NCBI GenBank assembly: GCA_002395225.1
Contig: DGWH01000137.1
Location: forward strand, 2,801-19,014
Reading direction: 5' to 3'
Source of the DNA: Christensenella sp. UBA4263
GTDB taxonomy: Bacteria > Bacillota > Clostridia > Christensenellales > Aristaeellaceae
DNA length: 16,214 nucleotides
The first letter of the stretch is position 1; each line of letters begins with the position of its first letter. The position numbers and the translations under genes were made by a program. The notes beneath the pieces were generated by a model that was not told where the DNA came from, searched no databases, and saw nothing but the letters and a program-made list of their open reading frames with translations. Below, one piece after another: positions 6,309 to 14,329 of this stretch.

Positions 6309-6928
6309 CGTCTGGGCTTCCGCCGCCCGGTTTTCCTGACCCGGCCGTGCTCCATCCGGTACTGCTGCAATGTTTCCGCGATCGTGGTATAGTCCCTTTC
6401 AAAAAGCACATCACTGATCTGTACGGCCAGCTTTTCCGGCGGGACAAAATCGAGAATCCTGGCTGACACAAATTCCTTGCTCTTTTCCCGATACCGGGGC
6501 ATCCCGTTCATCGCCTGAATCTGCACCAGTTCCGGACGCCAGAGAATGCTCATTTTGCGGGCAGGAACCTGTCTGGGATTGGGCTTTGGTTTCCGGACCA
6601 CATAAAAATCCGTGCCGTTTTCAATCTCCTCCACGGTTATGATCCCCCACCATTCCGGCACGTGTTCCTCAATGTGCATTACATGGGAAACGCCGATGAC
6701 CACCGTGTTGAAGTCGTAGTAGGTATCATACCATTTTACCTGTCCCGCCAGCCTTGCGTAGCTGTCCGCATCACTCTTGATTTCAATCCCGTGAATCGCA
6801 TTTTCCGTGACCATGACCACGTCGGCCCGGGCACGTCCGGTTCGTTTTTCCTCCAGAATCCGGATCTTTCCGTAGCGCGTCTCAAGGAAATCAAACAGAG
6901 GTTCCCGAATATCCCGATCGTAGAGCAT
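6299..6928 (-). CDS. sce7726-like PD-(D/E)XK nuclease-fold protein
   Basis: 209 residues. The N-terminal half has the restriction-endonuclease-like core: E9 in REPLFDFL, D36 in ARADVVMV, E49-I-K51 in GIEIKSDADSYARL, then GQVKWYDTYYDFNTVVIGVS and PEWWGIITVEE, the hallmark sequence of the sce7726 family. The second half is basic and ends RKTGRRKPRRKK, suitable for nucleic acid contact. Function of the family is not proven; DNA binding or cleavage in repair or defence is plausible. Start ATG has AAAGGA 8 bases upstream. Lies 28 bp after the dnaK stop, so probably last gene of the rmuC-dnaK operon. Confidence 0.8.
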   Translation of the reverse strand: MLYDRDIREPLFDFLETRYGKIRILEEKRTGRARADVVMVTENAIHGIEIKSDADSYARLAGQVKWYDTYYDFNTVVIGVSHVMHIEEHVPEWWGIITVEEIENGTDFYVVRKPKPNPRQVPARKMSILWRPELVQIQAMNGMPRYREKSKEFVSARILDFVPPEKLAVQISDVLFERDYTTIAETLQQYRMEHGRVRKTGRRKPRRKK

Positions 6929-6956
6929 ACCTTGTCCTTTCAGAAAATGCCGGGCA

Positions 6957-8729
6957 TCACGGTTCCGGATGCAGACTGGCCGCGGATTCCCGGAGCTGGC
7001 TGCTCAGACGCGTCAGTTCCTCCGCCTGCTCTTTGGTGATGCTGTCCGGTTTGGTCCGGCCCAGCGCCTTTTTCAGGGCGGAAAGCTGATCCTTTATGAT
7101 CCGCTTCTGTTCTTTGTCACAGGTTTTATCCTTGTGCAGGGCCTGTTCCGTCTCAAAGCAAAGGCTCTCCGCCGTATTTCTGGCCTCCACTGCTTCCTTG
7201 CGTTCCCGGTCCCAGGCCTCATATGCTTTGGCATCATCCATGGCACGCCGGATCTCCTCCTCGCTCATATTGGAGGTGGAGGAAATCGTGATCGCCTGCT
7301 GATTTCCGGTGCCCAGATCCTTCGCCGTTACCTTGACGATTCCGTTGACATCAATCTCGAAGGTCACCTCAATCTGCGGAACACCCGCCATGGCCCGGCG
7401 GATTCCGGACAGACGGAAGTTCCCGATGAGTTTATTGTCCCGGGCAAAGTGCCGCTCGCCCTGCAGAACCTTGATATCCACTGAGGTCTGGAAAGGTGCC
7501 GCCGTGGTAAAGATCTGGGAATGCCGGGCAGGAATGGTGGTATTCCGGTCGATGATTTTCGTTGATATCCCGCCAAGCGTTTCAATGGACAGAGACAGCG
7601 GGGTGACATCCATGAGGATGACATCTTTCGCTGCAGAGGACACGGTCATCCCCGTGCCGGAACCCGCCGAAAGCTTCTCCCCCTGCAGTGCGGCGCCCAT
7701 GGCCACGCACTCATCCGGATTCAGGGTCTTCGCAGGTGTTTTCCCGGTCAGCCGCCGCACCATCTCCTGGACCGCCGGAATCCGGGTGCTGCCGCCCACC
7801 AGCAGGACTTGGGAAAGATCCTTCATGGTCAGTCCGGCATCGTTCATGACCTGATTTACCGGTCCGCAGGTACGGTCCACCAGATCATGGGTGAGTTCAT
7901 CAAAGCAGGCGCGGGTAATGGCGATTTCAAGGTGATGCGTGCCGTTTTTGTCCTGGGTCAGGAACGGCAGGACAATATCCGCTTTCAGCTGGGAGGAAAG
8001 TTCCCGCTTGGCCTTTTCCGCTGCCTCGCGCACCCGCAGCAGCGCGGCGGTATCCTTGCGCAGATCCACTTTTTCACTCTGCCGGTATTCCTTCACAATG
8101 TAATCCACCAGACGTTCATCAAAGTCATCTCCGCCCAGATGGTTATCCCCGCTGGTGGCCAGCACCTCAATGACCCCGTCGCCGATTTCAATCAGGCTGA
8201 CGTCAAAGGTGCCGCCGCCCAGATCATACACCAGAATTTTCTGGCTCTGCCCGTGGTCAAGCCCATACGCAAACGCGGCAGAGGTCGGCTCATTGATGAT
8301 CCGCAGCACCTCAAGACCCGCAATCCGTCCGGCATCCTTGGTGGCCTGCCGCTGGGCATCCGTAAAGTAGGCCGGCACGGTAATGACCGCGCGTGTAACC
8401 GTTCCGCCCAGATAGCTTTCCGCATCCCGGCGCAGTTTCTGGAGGATCATGGCCGAGATTTCCTGCGGCGTATATGCCTTGCCGTCGATCCGGATCCGCC
8501 GGTCGCTTCCCATATCCCGCTTGATGGAAAGAATGGTTCGGTCGGGATTGACGGCCTGCTGACGCCTTGCCGCCTCTCCGACTATCCGTTCACCGTCTTT
8601 TGTAAACGCAACGACCGAAGGGGTCGTCCTTCCGCCCTCGGAATTGGGGATAATAATCGGTTCCCCGTTTTCCATGACGGAAACACAGCTGTTCGTCGTT
8701 CCAAGATCGATTCCGATTACTTTACTCAA
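6957..8729 (-). CDS. dnaK: Hsp70 chaperone DnaK (paralogue outside a grpE/dnaJ cluster)
   Basis: 590 residues; ATP-driven cytoplasmic protein-folding chaperone. ATPase domain motifs: IDLGTTNSCV (7-16), K70, YDLGGGTFDVSL (168-179), VLLVGGSTRIPAV (308-320). Interdomain linker DVILMDVTPLSL (369-380), then the substrate domain (GGISTKIIDRNTTIPARHSQ) and a helical lid from about 500. Two oddities: a Ser/Gly-rich insertion of about ten residues (352-367) just before the linker, and an end at SLHPEP without the long acidic tail. Start is TTG at 8727-8729, supported by GAGGAGGG 7 bases upstream and by the family start MSKVIGIDLG. No grpE, dnaJ or hrcA is adjacent and no CIRCE element was seen, so it is likely a second, dedicated Hsp70; this could be wrong if the genome has only one copy. 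Confidence 0.95.
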   Translation of the reverse strand: MSKVIGIDLGTTNSCVSVMENGEPIIIPNSEGGRTTPSVVAFTKDGERIVGEAARRQQAVNPDRTILSIKRDMGSDRRIRIDGKAYTPQEISAMILQKLRRDAESYLGGTVTRAVITVPAYFTDAQRQATKDAGRIAGLEVLRIINEPTSAAFAYGLDHGQSQKILVYDLGGGTFDVSLIEIGDGVIEVLATSGDNHLGGDDFDERLVDYIVKEYRQSEKVDLRKDTAALLRVREAAEKAKRELSSQLKADIVLPFLTQDKNGTHHLEIAITRACFDELTHDLVDRTCGPVNQVMNDAGLTMKDLSQVLLVGGSTRIPAVQEMVRRLTGKTPAKTLNPDECVAMGAALQGEKLSAGSGTGMTVSSAAKDVILMDVTPLSLSIETLGGISTKIIDRNTTIPARHSQIFTTAAPFQTSVDIKVLQGERHFARDNKLIGNFRLSGIRRAMAGVPQIEVTFEIDVNGIVKVTAKDLGTGNQQAITISSTSNMSEEEIRRAMDDAKAYEAWDRERKEAVEARNTAESLCFETEQALHKDKTCDKEQKRIIKDQLSALKKALGRTKPDSITKEQAEELTRLSSQLRESAASLHPEP

Positions 8730-8764
8730 CCCTGTTCCCTCCTCTTCTGTACGCCTCAGGTCTT

Positions 8765-10087
8765 TTAATCCCAGACGTCCTCATCGTCATTTTCCTTAAA
8801 CGCCATGGGTTCCGGTCTTGACGCATTCGCCGGCGGCGGCAGTTCTCCCATATCCGAGAGACGCCTTGAAATGACCTCTCCCTGTTTCTGTACCCGTTCA
8901 ATTTCCTGACTGGCCTGGTGCAGCCGCTTCTGCGTCCGGTTCAGCGCACCGGCATACTGAACAAAGTCCTGACGCACCACGCTCAGAAGCCGGATGATTT
9001 CATCCGTCCGCTGCTCAATCGCCAGGGAACGGAATCCTACCTGAAGACCGGACAGCAGGGCTGCCAGTGTGGCCGGTCCGGCCATCACGATATGGCTCTC
9101 CCGCTGGATGCGTTCCGCCAGGCCGTTCATCCGCAGCAGCTCCGCATACAGGCTTTCACTCTGCAGGAACAGAATCCCGTAATCCGTGGTATAGGGCGCG
9201 GCAATAATCTGTTCAGACAGCCGGCGGGCATGCATCCGCACCGCTGACTCCAGCAGTTCCCGGGCATTCTCCACTTCCTGCTTGGTGCCGTGTTCAAGGG
9301 CACTGCGCAGTTCCTGATATTCCCTCGTGGGCAGACTGGCATCAATGGGAAGATAGACGCTCTGTCCGCTCTCCTGCCCCGGCATGACCACGGCATAATC
9401 CGCCGTGTACGCCTTTTCCGGATTCACCTGCACATGCTGGGCATACTGCTGCGGCGCCAGCATTTCCGCCAGCAGATTCCCCAGCTGCGCCTCCCCGTAC
9501 AGTCCCAGGGGCGTGGTCCCCCCCAGCATCCGGTTAAATTCATCCACCGTTCCTGCCAGGGACTCAAGGGCTCCCAGGCTCTGGGAAAACTGCTCCAGAC
9601 GCCCGCTCACCTGCTGGAAGGAATCGCCGATTTTCCGGTCCACTGCCTCCCCCAGCCGCTCTTCCATGGAGGAGCGGAGGCTGTTCATCTGTTCCCGGTT
9701 TTCCTCGCTGATCTGGTCAATCCGTTCATCCAGGCTCTGACGCACCGCCCGCAGCTGTCCGCCCAGGGCATCTGACTGGGTCTGCTGAACCAGTTCAATC
9801 CGTCCCAGCATGGATTTCATGGAATCATCCACCGTTTCCATCATCTGTTCCATCATGGTCCGGGTTTCCTCAGCCTGTTTCCGGTTTTGCTCCGACGACG
9901 TTTCAATCTGTTGCATGAGTTCCGCTTCTTTTTTCGCCGCTCTGTTTTCGGTACTCCGGATCCGCCGGTTCATCCGCACCGCCAGGGCGACGATGACCGC
10001 CGCGACACAGACAACACAACCGGCAAAAAGGAGGATCAGGCTCCGGCCATCCAGACCGATCAGCCATTCCTTTGCAGCACTTACCAT
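8765..10087 (-). CDS. rmuC: RmuC family DNA recombination protein
   Basis: 440 residues. One N-terminal membrane helix (about 16-37), a long coiled coil (about 40-190, with repeated Gln/Glu/Met heptads), then the RmuC domain: LGLYGEAQLGNLLAEMLAPQ, YLPIDASLPTREYQELRSAL, YTTDYGILFLQSESLYAELL, GPATLAALLSGLQVGFRSLA. The family has a restriction-endonuclease-like fold and limits inversions at short inverted repeats in E. coli. Start ATG (10085-10087) has GAGGGAGGAA upstream; a TTG 15 bases earlier would place the ribosome binding site inside the gene. First gene of the probable operon, 35 bp before dnaK. Confidence 0.93.
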   Translation of the reverse strand: MVSAAKEWLIGLDGRSLILLFAGCVVCVAAVIVALAVRMNRRIRSTENRAAKKEAELMQQIETSSEQNRKQAEETRTMMEQMMETVDDSMKSMLGRIELVQQTQSDALGGQLRAVRQSLDERIDQISEENREQMNSLRSSMEERLGEAVDRKIGDSFQQVSGRLEQFSQSLGALESLAGTVDEFNRMLGGTTPLGLYGEAQLGNLLAEMLAPQQYAQHVQVNPEKAYTADYAVVMPGQESGQSVYLPIDASLPTREYQELRSALEHGTKQEVENARELLESAVRMHARRLSEQIIAAPYTTDYGILFLQSESLYAELLRMNGLAERIQRESHIVMAGPATLAALLSGLQVGFRSLAIEQRTDEIIRLLSVVRQDFVQYAGALNRTQKRLHQASQEIERVQKQGEVISRRLSDMGELPPPANASRPEPMAFKENDDEDVWD

Positions 10088-10103
10088 TCGTTCCTCCCTC
10101 AAT

Positions 10104-10132
10104 GTGACTTTTCACAAATAGTATGATATAAT
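10104..10132 (+). promoter_or_regulatory. Promoter for the membrane-anchored protein gene
   Basis: GTGACT (10104-10109), 17-bp spacer, TATAAT (10127-10132). It overlaps the start region of the divergent rmuC gene, whose own promoter I could not place. Confidence 0.65.
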
Positions 10133-10237
10133 TAAACTCGTTTCATGCCAGTCCAATGCCGCGCATCCGTCCCTGCCCCGTTTCGGGATAACAAAGACTG
10201 GCAGGTTTCATTTTCTTTGTTAACAGGAGTGCATTCC

Positions 10238-10876
10238 ATGTCAGAACGCCGCCGCAGAACGGATCCAAGAAAGAAACGAAAACAACGCCGCCGGAAGCTC
10301 CTTACCAATATCCTGATCGGGCTCGGCGGAATTGGTTTTATCTGTCTGAGTTTTCTGCTTTCCGCACTTTTCTTCAAGATGCCTTCTGAAACCGCCGCTG
10401 TCTCTGCCCCAAAAGCCACGCCCATGCCCTATGATGCCGAACGGCCATTTACCATGATGGACCTCACCATTGAACAACAGCAGCAGCTTCAGCAGCAAAA
10501 ACGGTTTCATGTCAGTGACGGTCCAAGGGGCATCAGCATCGGGGACAGCCTTGAAAAAATTCTGGACCGCTATCCCTCGAAGATTCTGGATCAGAAATCC
10601 GTCGACGAGCAGACAGGTGAACAGTCCGATGAACAGCAGATTCTGTACTGTTCCGACTATTACCTGAACGACAGCGGGAAAATGACGGCCCTTCCGCCCC
10701 GCGGTCTGCTCAATGTGGACAGCGGCAGCATTACCGTCACCCTGCTGGCCCCCGTCGTCCCCTATCCGCCCGGAACAAAAGATGATTACGGCCAGTACGA
10801 ACATGTCAGCTGTATCTATACCATCAACCCTGAAACCATGACCGTTTCCTCCATTGTTCTCGGCATTGACAACTGA
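10238..10876 (+). CDS. Membrane-anchored extracytoplasmic protein, function unknown
   Basis: 212 residues. A very basic N-terminus (RRRRTDPRKKRKQRRRK), one membrane helix (about 21-46), a Pro/Thr linker, a Gln-rich stretch, then a soluble domain with GISIGDSLEKILDRYP. That motif resembles the SmpA/BamE-like or other small ligand domains where ISxGxsxxxvxxxxG recurs; this is a weak resemblance only. Topology by positive-inside rule: C-terminus outside. Start ATG 10238 has CAGGAG 8 bases upstream; the ORF extends to 10145 but without a ribosome binding site. 84 bp precede the next gene, which may be co-transcribed. Confidence 0.8.
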   Translation: MSERRRRTDPRKKRKQRRRKLLTNILIGLGGIGFICLSFLLSALFFKMPSETAAVSAPKATPMPYDAERPFTMMDLTIEQQQQLQQQKRFHVSDGPRGISIGDSLEKILDRYPSKILDQKSVDEQTGEQSDEQQILYCSDYYLNDSGKMTALPPRGLLNVDSGSITVTLLAPVVPYPPGTKDDYGQYEHVSCIYTINPETMTVSSIVLGIDN

Positions 10877-10960
10877 CCCATTATAGTATTGCCTTCATGA
10901 ATTGTCAAACGCAGGCAGTGCCCGAGCAACAGAACGCCTTAACAGAAAGGACACCTGATC

Positions 10961-11905
10961 ATGAAAGAAAACATCGTCGATTTTAACCAGTTTAAAGCCA
11001 TGAAGGATGCCAAATCGAAGAACAGTGCCGATGATTTTCTGCCCGACATTCCGGATGACATGGACATGGAAGCGTTTGAATCCGAGTCCATGAACAACCT
11101 CACGGACGCCATCACCGGCCTCTTTTCCCGCATCATGACGGAAGCTTCCGAATACGAAAACTTCGATGACTACGTAAATGTCCTAGAGGAAAGCGTTGCT
11201 GATTTGAAAAAGGATGAGCCCAAATCAAAGAAATCCCGGAAATTCTTTGCCTGGCTCAGTCAGCTGGTCAATGAGGAAATGATGTTTCATCTTGCCCAGT
11301 CGCTCAGCCAGATTCTCCACGCCGGCATGGAGGCGATTGAGCCAAAAATCCCCCTGCTGATGGAGGGACGGATTCCCGAATCTGAGCTCGGAATCAAACT
11401 CCCCCTGGAGACAGGCGATGATATTCTGGCGGTCAATGCCCGCATTGAGGAGATCATGCGGCTTGAGCACAGCGGCGAGGCAACGGAAAAAGACATCGAT
11501 ACCAAAACCACCCTCCTGGCCATTCTGGTGATGCTCGCAAAGCAGCTGCTGGAGGAATACCATGACGAGGAACCCCGGAAAGCCCGGAAAAGCCATCACC
11601 GGAAATGGGAGGAAAAGGTCCGGTCCGTTCGTTTTAATCTCAACAGTTTTTATTACCTGTGCGGCTCCTCCTTTACAAACGGAGCCCCCGATGACGCCTC
11701 CATCAATGAGCTGCTGGCGAATAATCTTGATTTTGATATTGATGAGGAGGAATATCCCGGCCTCACCCCTGATGACGTCTACGATTTCATCTACTCCGTT
11801 CTTGAAAACGGCGCCGACGATGATTACGAGGACTATGACGACGACGATGACTATGACGATGATGATTTCTATTTCGATGACAACGACGACGATGATGATG
11901 ATTAA
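10961..11905 (+). CDS. Unknown cytoplasmic protein with Asp-rich tail
   Basis: 314 residues, no signal peptide. Helical middle (SRKFFAWLSQLVNEEMMFHL, LAILVMLAKQLLEEYHDEEP), a small basic patch KARKSHHRKWEEKVR, and a C-terminal 30 residues made almost only of Asp with Tyr/Phe (DDDYEDYDDDDDYDDDD onward). Not recognised as a known family. The tail is encoded by GAY repeats, so length variation by slippage is possible. Start ATG follows AAAGGA by 9 bases. A tail of this kind could bind basic proteins or divalent cations; the neighbouring convergent gene encodes a Lys-rich protein, but a link is conjecture. Confidence 0.8.
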   Translation: MKENIVDFNQFKAMKDAKSKNSADDFLPDIPDDMDMEAFESESMNNLTDAITGLFSRIMTEASEYENFDDYVNVLEESVADLKKDEPKSKKSRKFFAWLSQLVNEEMMFHLAQSLSQILHAGMEAIEPKIPLLMEGRIPESELGIKLPLETGDDILAVNARIEEIMRLEHSGEATEKDIDTKTTLLAILVMLAKQLLEEYHDEEPRKARKSHHRKWEEKVRSVRFNLNSFYYLCGSSFTNGAPDDASINELLANNLDFDIDEEEYPGLTPDDVYDFIYSVLENGADDDYEDYDDDDDYDDDDFYFDDNDDDDDD

Positions 11906-11913
11906 TCCGTCCC

Positions 11914-11938
11914 GAGCCGCCACCGCGCGGCTCTTTTT
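11914..11938 (+). terminator. Terminator after the Asp-tail gene
   Basis: GAGCCGC / GCGGCTC stem with 6-nt loop, then TTTTTCTTT, 8 bp past the stop. Confidence 0.88.
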
Positions 11939-11956
11939 CTTTGCCGGCCAATAACC

Positions 11957-11985
11957 AAAAAGTGGAGCAGGCTCCCCTGCTCCAC
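11957..11985 (-). terminator. Terminator after the H1-like gene
   Basis: 10-bp stem GTGGAGCAGG / CCTGCTCCAC, 4-nt loop, followed on the minus strand by TTTTT (A-run 11957-11961). Faces the preceding terminator. Confidence 0.88.
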
Positions 11986-11992
11986 TGTATGT

Positions 11993-12784
11993 TTACTCCC
12001 AGATCTCAATGAATCCCGTATCGCCGTTCTTCAGAACGTAATACGCACGATTCTCCTCAGCCTTGACATACACATCCTGGGTGTCTTTCGGCAGTCTCTC
12101 TGCGAGTTCCACCACAGAAATGGCACCGCCGGCCATTGACTGAATGACCACATTCAGTTTTGCCGCAGCCGCCTTCTTTGCGGGCGCTTTCAGCGAATCC
12201 ACTGCCTTTTCGACCTTTTCCTTCGCCTCTTCCGCTTTCCGGTCGCGTTTGGCCTTCTTCTTGCCCGCTTCAATATCAGATGCCAGTTCCGCCTTATCCG
12301 CCGCATCTTTCAGATCGCCCACGGCCTTGTCGACTGCCTCGGTTACTTTTTCCTTCACCGTGCGTTTGGCTTTAGAGGCACCTTTTTTCACCTCGACCTC
12401 ATTTGCCGCCGCCTGATCTGCCGCAACAGCCGCTGCTGCATCCGCCACCTCTTTGGCATCCGCCGCTGCCTGATTTACCGCATCCGCGACATTCTCAGCC
12501 GCCTTGGCCGCTGCTTCCTTTGCATTCTTAACCGCTTTCCGGGTCTTCTTTGTCGTCTCAATCTGAGCAGCCGTTACCTGATCTGCCACAGCATCTGCCG
12601 CTGCCGCGGCGGTTTCCTTCGCTTTGCGACCTTTTCCCTTAACCTTCTTTGCCGCATCCGTTGCCGCTTCCGCCGCCTGATCCTGTGCTTCCTTCAGATT
12701 CTTCTCAGCGGTTTCCTTTGCTTTCGCTGCCGCTTCCTTGCCCTTTTCCAGAGCCTCAGCAGCTTTCTGTTTCAATGACGCCAT
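11993..12784 (-). CDS. Ala/Lys/Glu-rich histone-H1-like protein with DUF6465-like C-terminus
   Basis: 263 residues. Residues 1 to about 205 are low-complexity Ala/Lys/Glu/Asp, predicted as long charged helices (KEAAAKAKETAEKNLKEAQ and similar), with basic clusters KVKGKGRKAKE and GKKKAKRDRKAEE; composition resembles bacterial H1-like or LEA-like proteins. The last 55 residues are ordinary sequence: LNVVIQSMAGGAISVVELAE, then DVYVKAEENRAYYVLKNGD, similar to the DUF6465 domain of Clostridia. Possible roles: nucleoid binding or desiccation/stress protection; neither is shown. Start ATG follows AAGGAGGAAAAACAAC. Has its own promoter and terminator. Confidence 0.82.
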   Translation of the reverse strand: MASLKQKAAEALEKGKEAAAKAKETAEKNLKEAQDQAAEAATDAAKKVKGKGRKAKETAAAAADAVADQVTAAQIETTKKTRKAVKNAKEAAAKAAENVADAVNQAAADAKEVADAAAAVAADQAAANEVEVKKGASKAKRTVKEKVTEAVDKAVGDLKDAADKAELASDIEAGKKKAKRDRKAEEAKEKVEKAVDSLKAPAKKAAAAKLNVVIQSMAGGAISVVELAERLPKDTQDVYVKAEENRAYYVLKNGDTGFIEIWE

Positions 12785-13020
12785 GTTGTTTTTCCTCCTT
12801 CATGGTTAATCTTTTCCTTTTCCCACAGCAAAACGCACTTTCATGCATGGATGGTCCATGCCGGAATGTACCGCCAGCAGATCTGAATCTGAGGCTGACT
12901 CCGATTCGGTGCCGGAAATGACAGAAACACAAAGGGAAAACCCATGCAAGGCCGCCCCGTCTCTCGTTTCGGCTCATTCATTTCCGCAAAAAAAAAGCGC
13001 GTCAGTTATGTTCCTTGAGC
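12785..13020 (-). other. Long 5' leader of the H1-like gene
   Basis: About 230 nt lie between the predicted start site and the ATG, with no ORF. Small hairpins are visible, for example CATGGA TGG TCCATG (12845-12859 region), and a run of nine T's on the transcript near 12980. No known riboswitch was recognised. Confidence 0.4.
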
Positions 13021-13049
13021 ATGATATCACCATATGCCTCATTTTTCAA
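13021..13049 (-). promoter_or_regulatory. Promoter of the H1-like gene
   Basis: Minus strand: TTGAAA (13049-13044), 17-bp spacer, extended -10 TGATATCAT (core 13026-13021). Confidence 0.6.
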
Positions 13050-13210
13050 CCGTTATCACGTTTTTCCCTGTGCATATGGATGAAATTTCGTATATTTCTT
13101 TCGTCAAATTGACTGCCGCCATGGCTCCTCCGGTTCCGTCTCCCTTTTTTTGCAATCCATTTCCCAGCTCATCCTTCACAAATCGACACAGCGCATCCGG
13201 GCCTTTAGTC

Positions 13211-13298
13211 CTCCTTTGCAGGCCTCAATGTTGGTCGTTTGCCGGAGCTGCTTTTGTCTGAGGCCTGGATTTGACAAACTGTCGCTGCGCGACAGGGC
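13211..13298 (-). repeat. Dispersed two-hairpin repeat, copy C
   Basis: In sense orientation: GCCCTGTCGC-GCA-GCGACAG hairpin (13279-13295), TTTGTCAAATCC, a second hairpin with 8-bp stem AGGCCTCA/TGAGGCCT (13259-13266 and 13220-13227), then TGCAAAGGAG. The 90-bp period places it in tandem with copy D. The 160 bp between this and the promoter at 13049 show nothing recognisable. Confidence 0.88.
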
Positions 13299-13300
13299 AA

Positions 13301-13395
13301 CTCCTTTGCAGGCCTCACTGTTGAGCAATTGCCGGAGCAGCATTGCATGAGGCATGGATTTGACTTAACTGTCGCTTCGCGACAGGGCCGCTCCT
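13301..13395 (-). repeat. Dispersed two-hairpin repeat, copy D
   Basis: Hairpin CTGTCGC-GAA-GCGACAG in sense orientation (13369-13385), TCAAATCC, second hairpin ATGCCTCA/TGAGGCCT, TGCAAAGGAG. It begins AGGAGCGGCCC, also found in copy E. The stretch 13396-13538 holds no feature I can name. Confidence 0.88.
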
Positions 13396-13538
13396 GAATG
13401 AGCGGGTCTCAGCCGCCCAAAAAGCCGGGCATGATCTGAACAGCCCGGAAACGGCAGAACGGTTCTTTCTCCGCCGCCATTTCCAGGCTGAAGTCTCATT
13501 TGTTTTTCATGTACTCAAACGGCTGTTGGAGCCTGTGA

Positions 13539-13603
13539 TCCTTTGCAAGCCTCACTGTCGAGCATTTGCCGGAGCAGCATTGCTTCGCGACAGGGCCGCT
13601 CCT
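13539..13603 (-). repeat. Dispersed repeat, internally deleted copy E
   Basis: Starts AGGAGCGGCCCTGTCGCGAAGC like copy D, then jumps to AATGCTGCTCCGGCAA and ends CAGTGAGGCTTGCAAAGGAT. About 30 bp (the right half of hairpin 1 and TCAAATCC) are missing. Ends 10 bp after the stop of the upstream gene. Confidence 0.8.
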
Positions 13604-13613
13604 TTCCTCGGGA

Positions 13614-14123
13614 TCACCTCTGTGACCGCACAAACGCCCTTGCTTCCCGCAGCGTTTCAAAACAGGGATCCAGATTCTGTCCGATGACCCTGCATTCACT
13701 TTCTCCGTCTCCAACGTCTACGTTTCCAAGGATGTCGAAGAAAACCTGCGTATAATACTCTTCAAAAATATCCCATCTGGCCATCATGCCATCATAGTCA
13801 CAGTAATAAAAGACTGTTCCGGGATAATACGGAAGATCCAGATCCGAATACTCAATGATCCCATAATCATCCGAAATGCTCTGCGGATTCGCCACGTACC
13901 TCTCGGCATCCTCATGCGTCATAAATACACGGTCAAGGTTGCCTACCTCATATTCACGGCTATCACATATGACAAACAGCCTGCCCTCTTCGTCAATTCC
14001 AACACTCTCTATTACGTCTTCCTCTATCGTGGGCTCATCCTCAAGGACAAAGAACACCGGATCTCCCGGACGAATTGGAAACGGGAGCTTCCTGATATCA
14101 ACTTTTTTCATCTTATTGGCCAT
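13614..14123 (-). CDS. Unknown acidic cytoplasmic protein
   Basis: 169 residues, no signal peptide or membrane segment. It opens with MANKMKKVDIRKLPFPIRPG, followed by DPVFFVLEDEP and beta-rich sequence (VGIDEEGRLFVICDSREYEV), then an acidic, Tyr-rich middle with DLPYYPGTVFYYCDYDG. It ends with basic helix FETLREARAFVRSQR. No family recognised. Start ATG 14121-14123 chosen for AAAAAAGGAGATGAGC just upstream; the ORF stays open to 14249 but that part has no ribosome binding site. Copy E of the dispersed repeat forms its immediate 3' flank; no T-run terminator follows. Confidence 0.78.
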   Translation of the reverse strand: MANKMKKVDIRKLPFPIRPGDPVFFVLEDEPTIEEDVIESVGIDEEGRLFVICDSREYEVGNLDRVFMTHEDAERYVANPQSISDDYGIIEYSDLDLPYYPGTVFYYCDYDGMMARWDIFEEYYTQVFFDILGNVDVGDGESECRVIGQNLDPCFETLREARAFVRSQR

Positions 14124-14296
14124 ATGCTCATCTCCTTTTTTAGCCGCAGTCTTGTCCCGGCACCGTTTTTCGATGCTCATTTGCTGAATAATCGGCGCTT
14201 TCGCGCCAGTCATCCGGAAGTTCAGCCCTCCTGCACAGCCGCCGGGCATGTCCTGCGCTGCCCATGCACATCTGACTTTTTGAACTTTCCCTTATA

Positions 14297-14325
14297 ATTA
14301 TAACACGCTCCTGTCGGTTTAACAA
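14297..14325 (-). promoter_or_regulatory. Promoter for the acidic-protein gene
   Basis: Minus strand: TTGTTA (14325-14320), 17-bp spacer, extended -10 TGTTATAAT (core 14302-14297). Leaves a leader of about 165 nt. Confidence 0.65.
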
Positions 14326-14329
14326 TGCC

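Noticed and set aside
7809..8768. 319-residue plus-strand open frame
   Set aside because: Lies antisense within dnaK, whose coding sense is certain.
11225..11923. 232-residue minus-strand open frame rich in Val/Ile
   Set aside because: Antisense of the GAY repeats and of the Asp-tail gene; it crosses the terminator and lacks a ribosome binding site.
13211..13395. Possible CRISPR array from the tandem repeats
   Set aside because: Only two to three units with conserved sequence throughout and no unique spacers; a structured repeat fits better.
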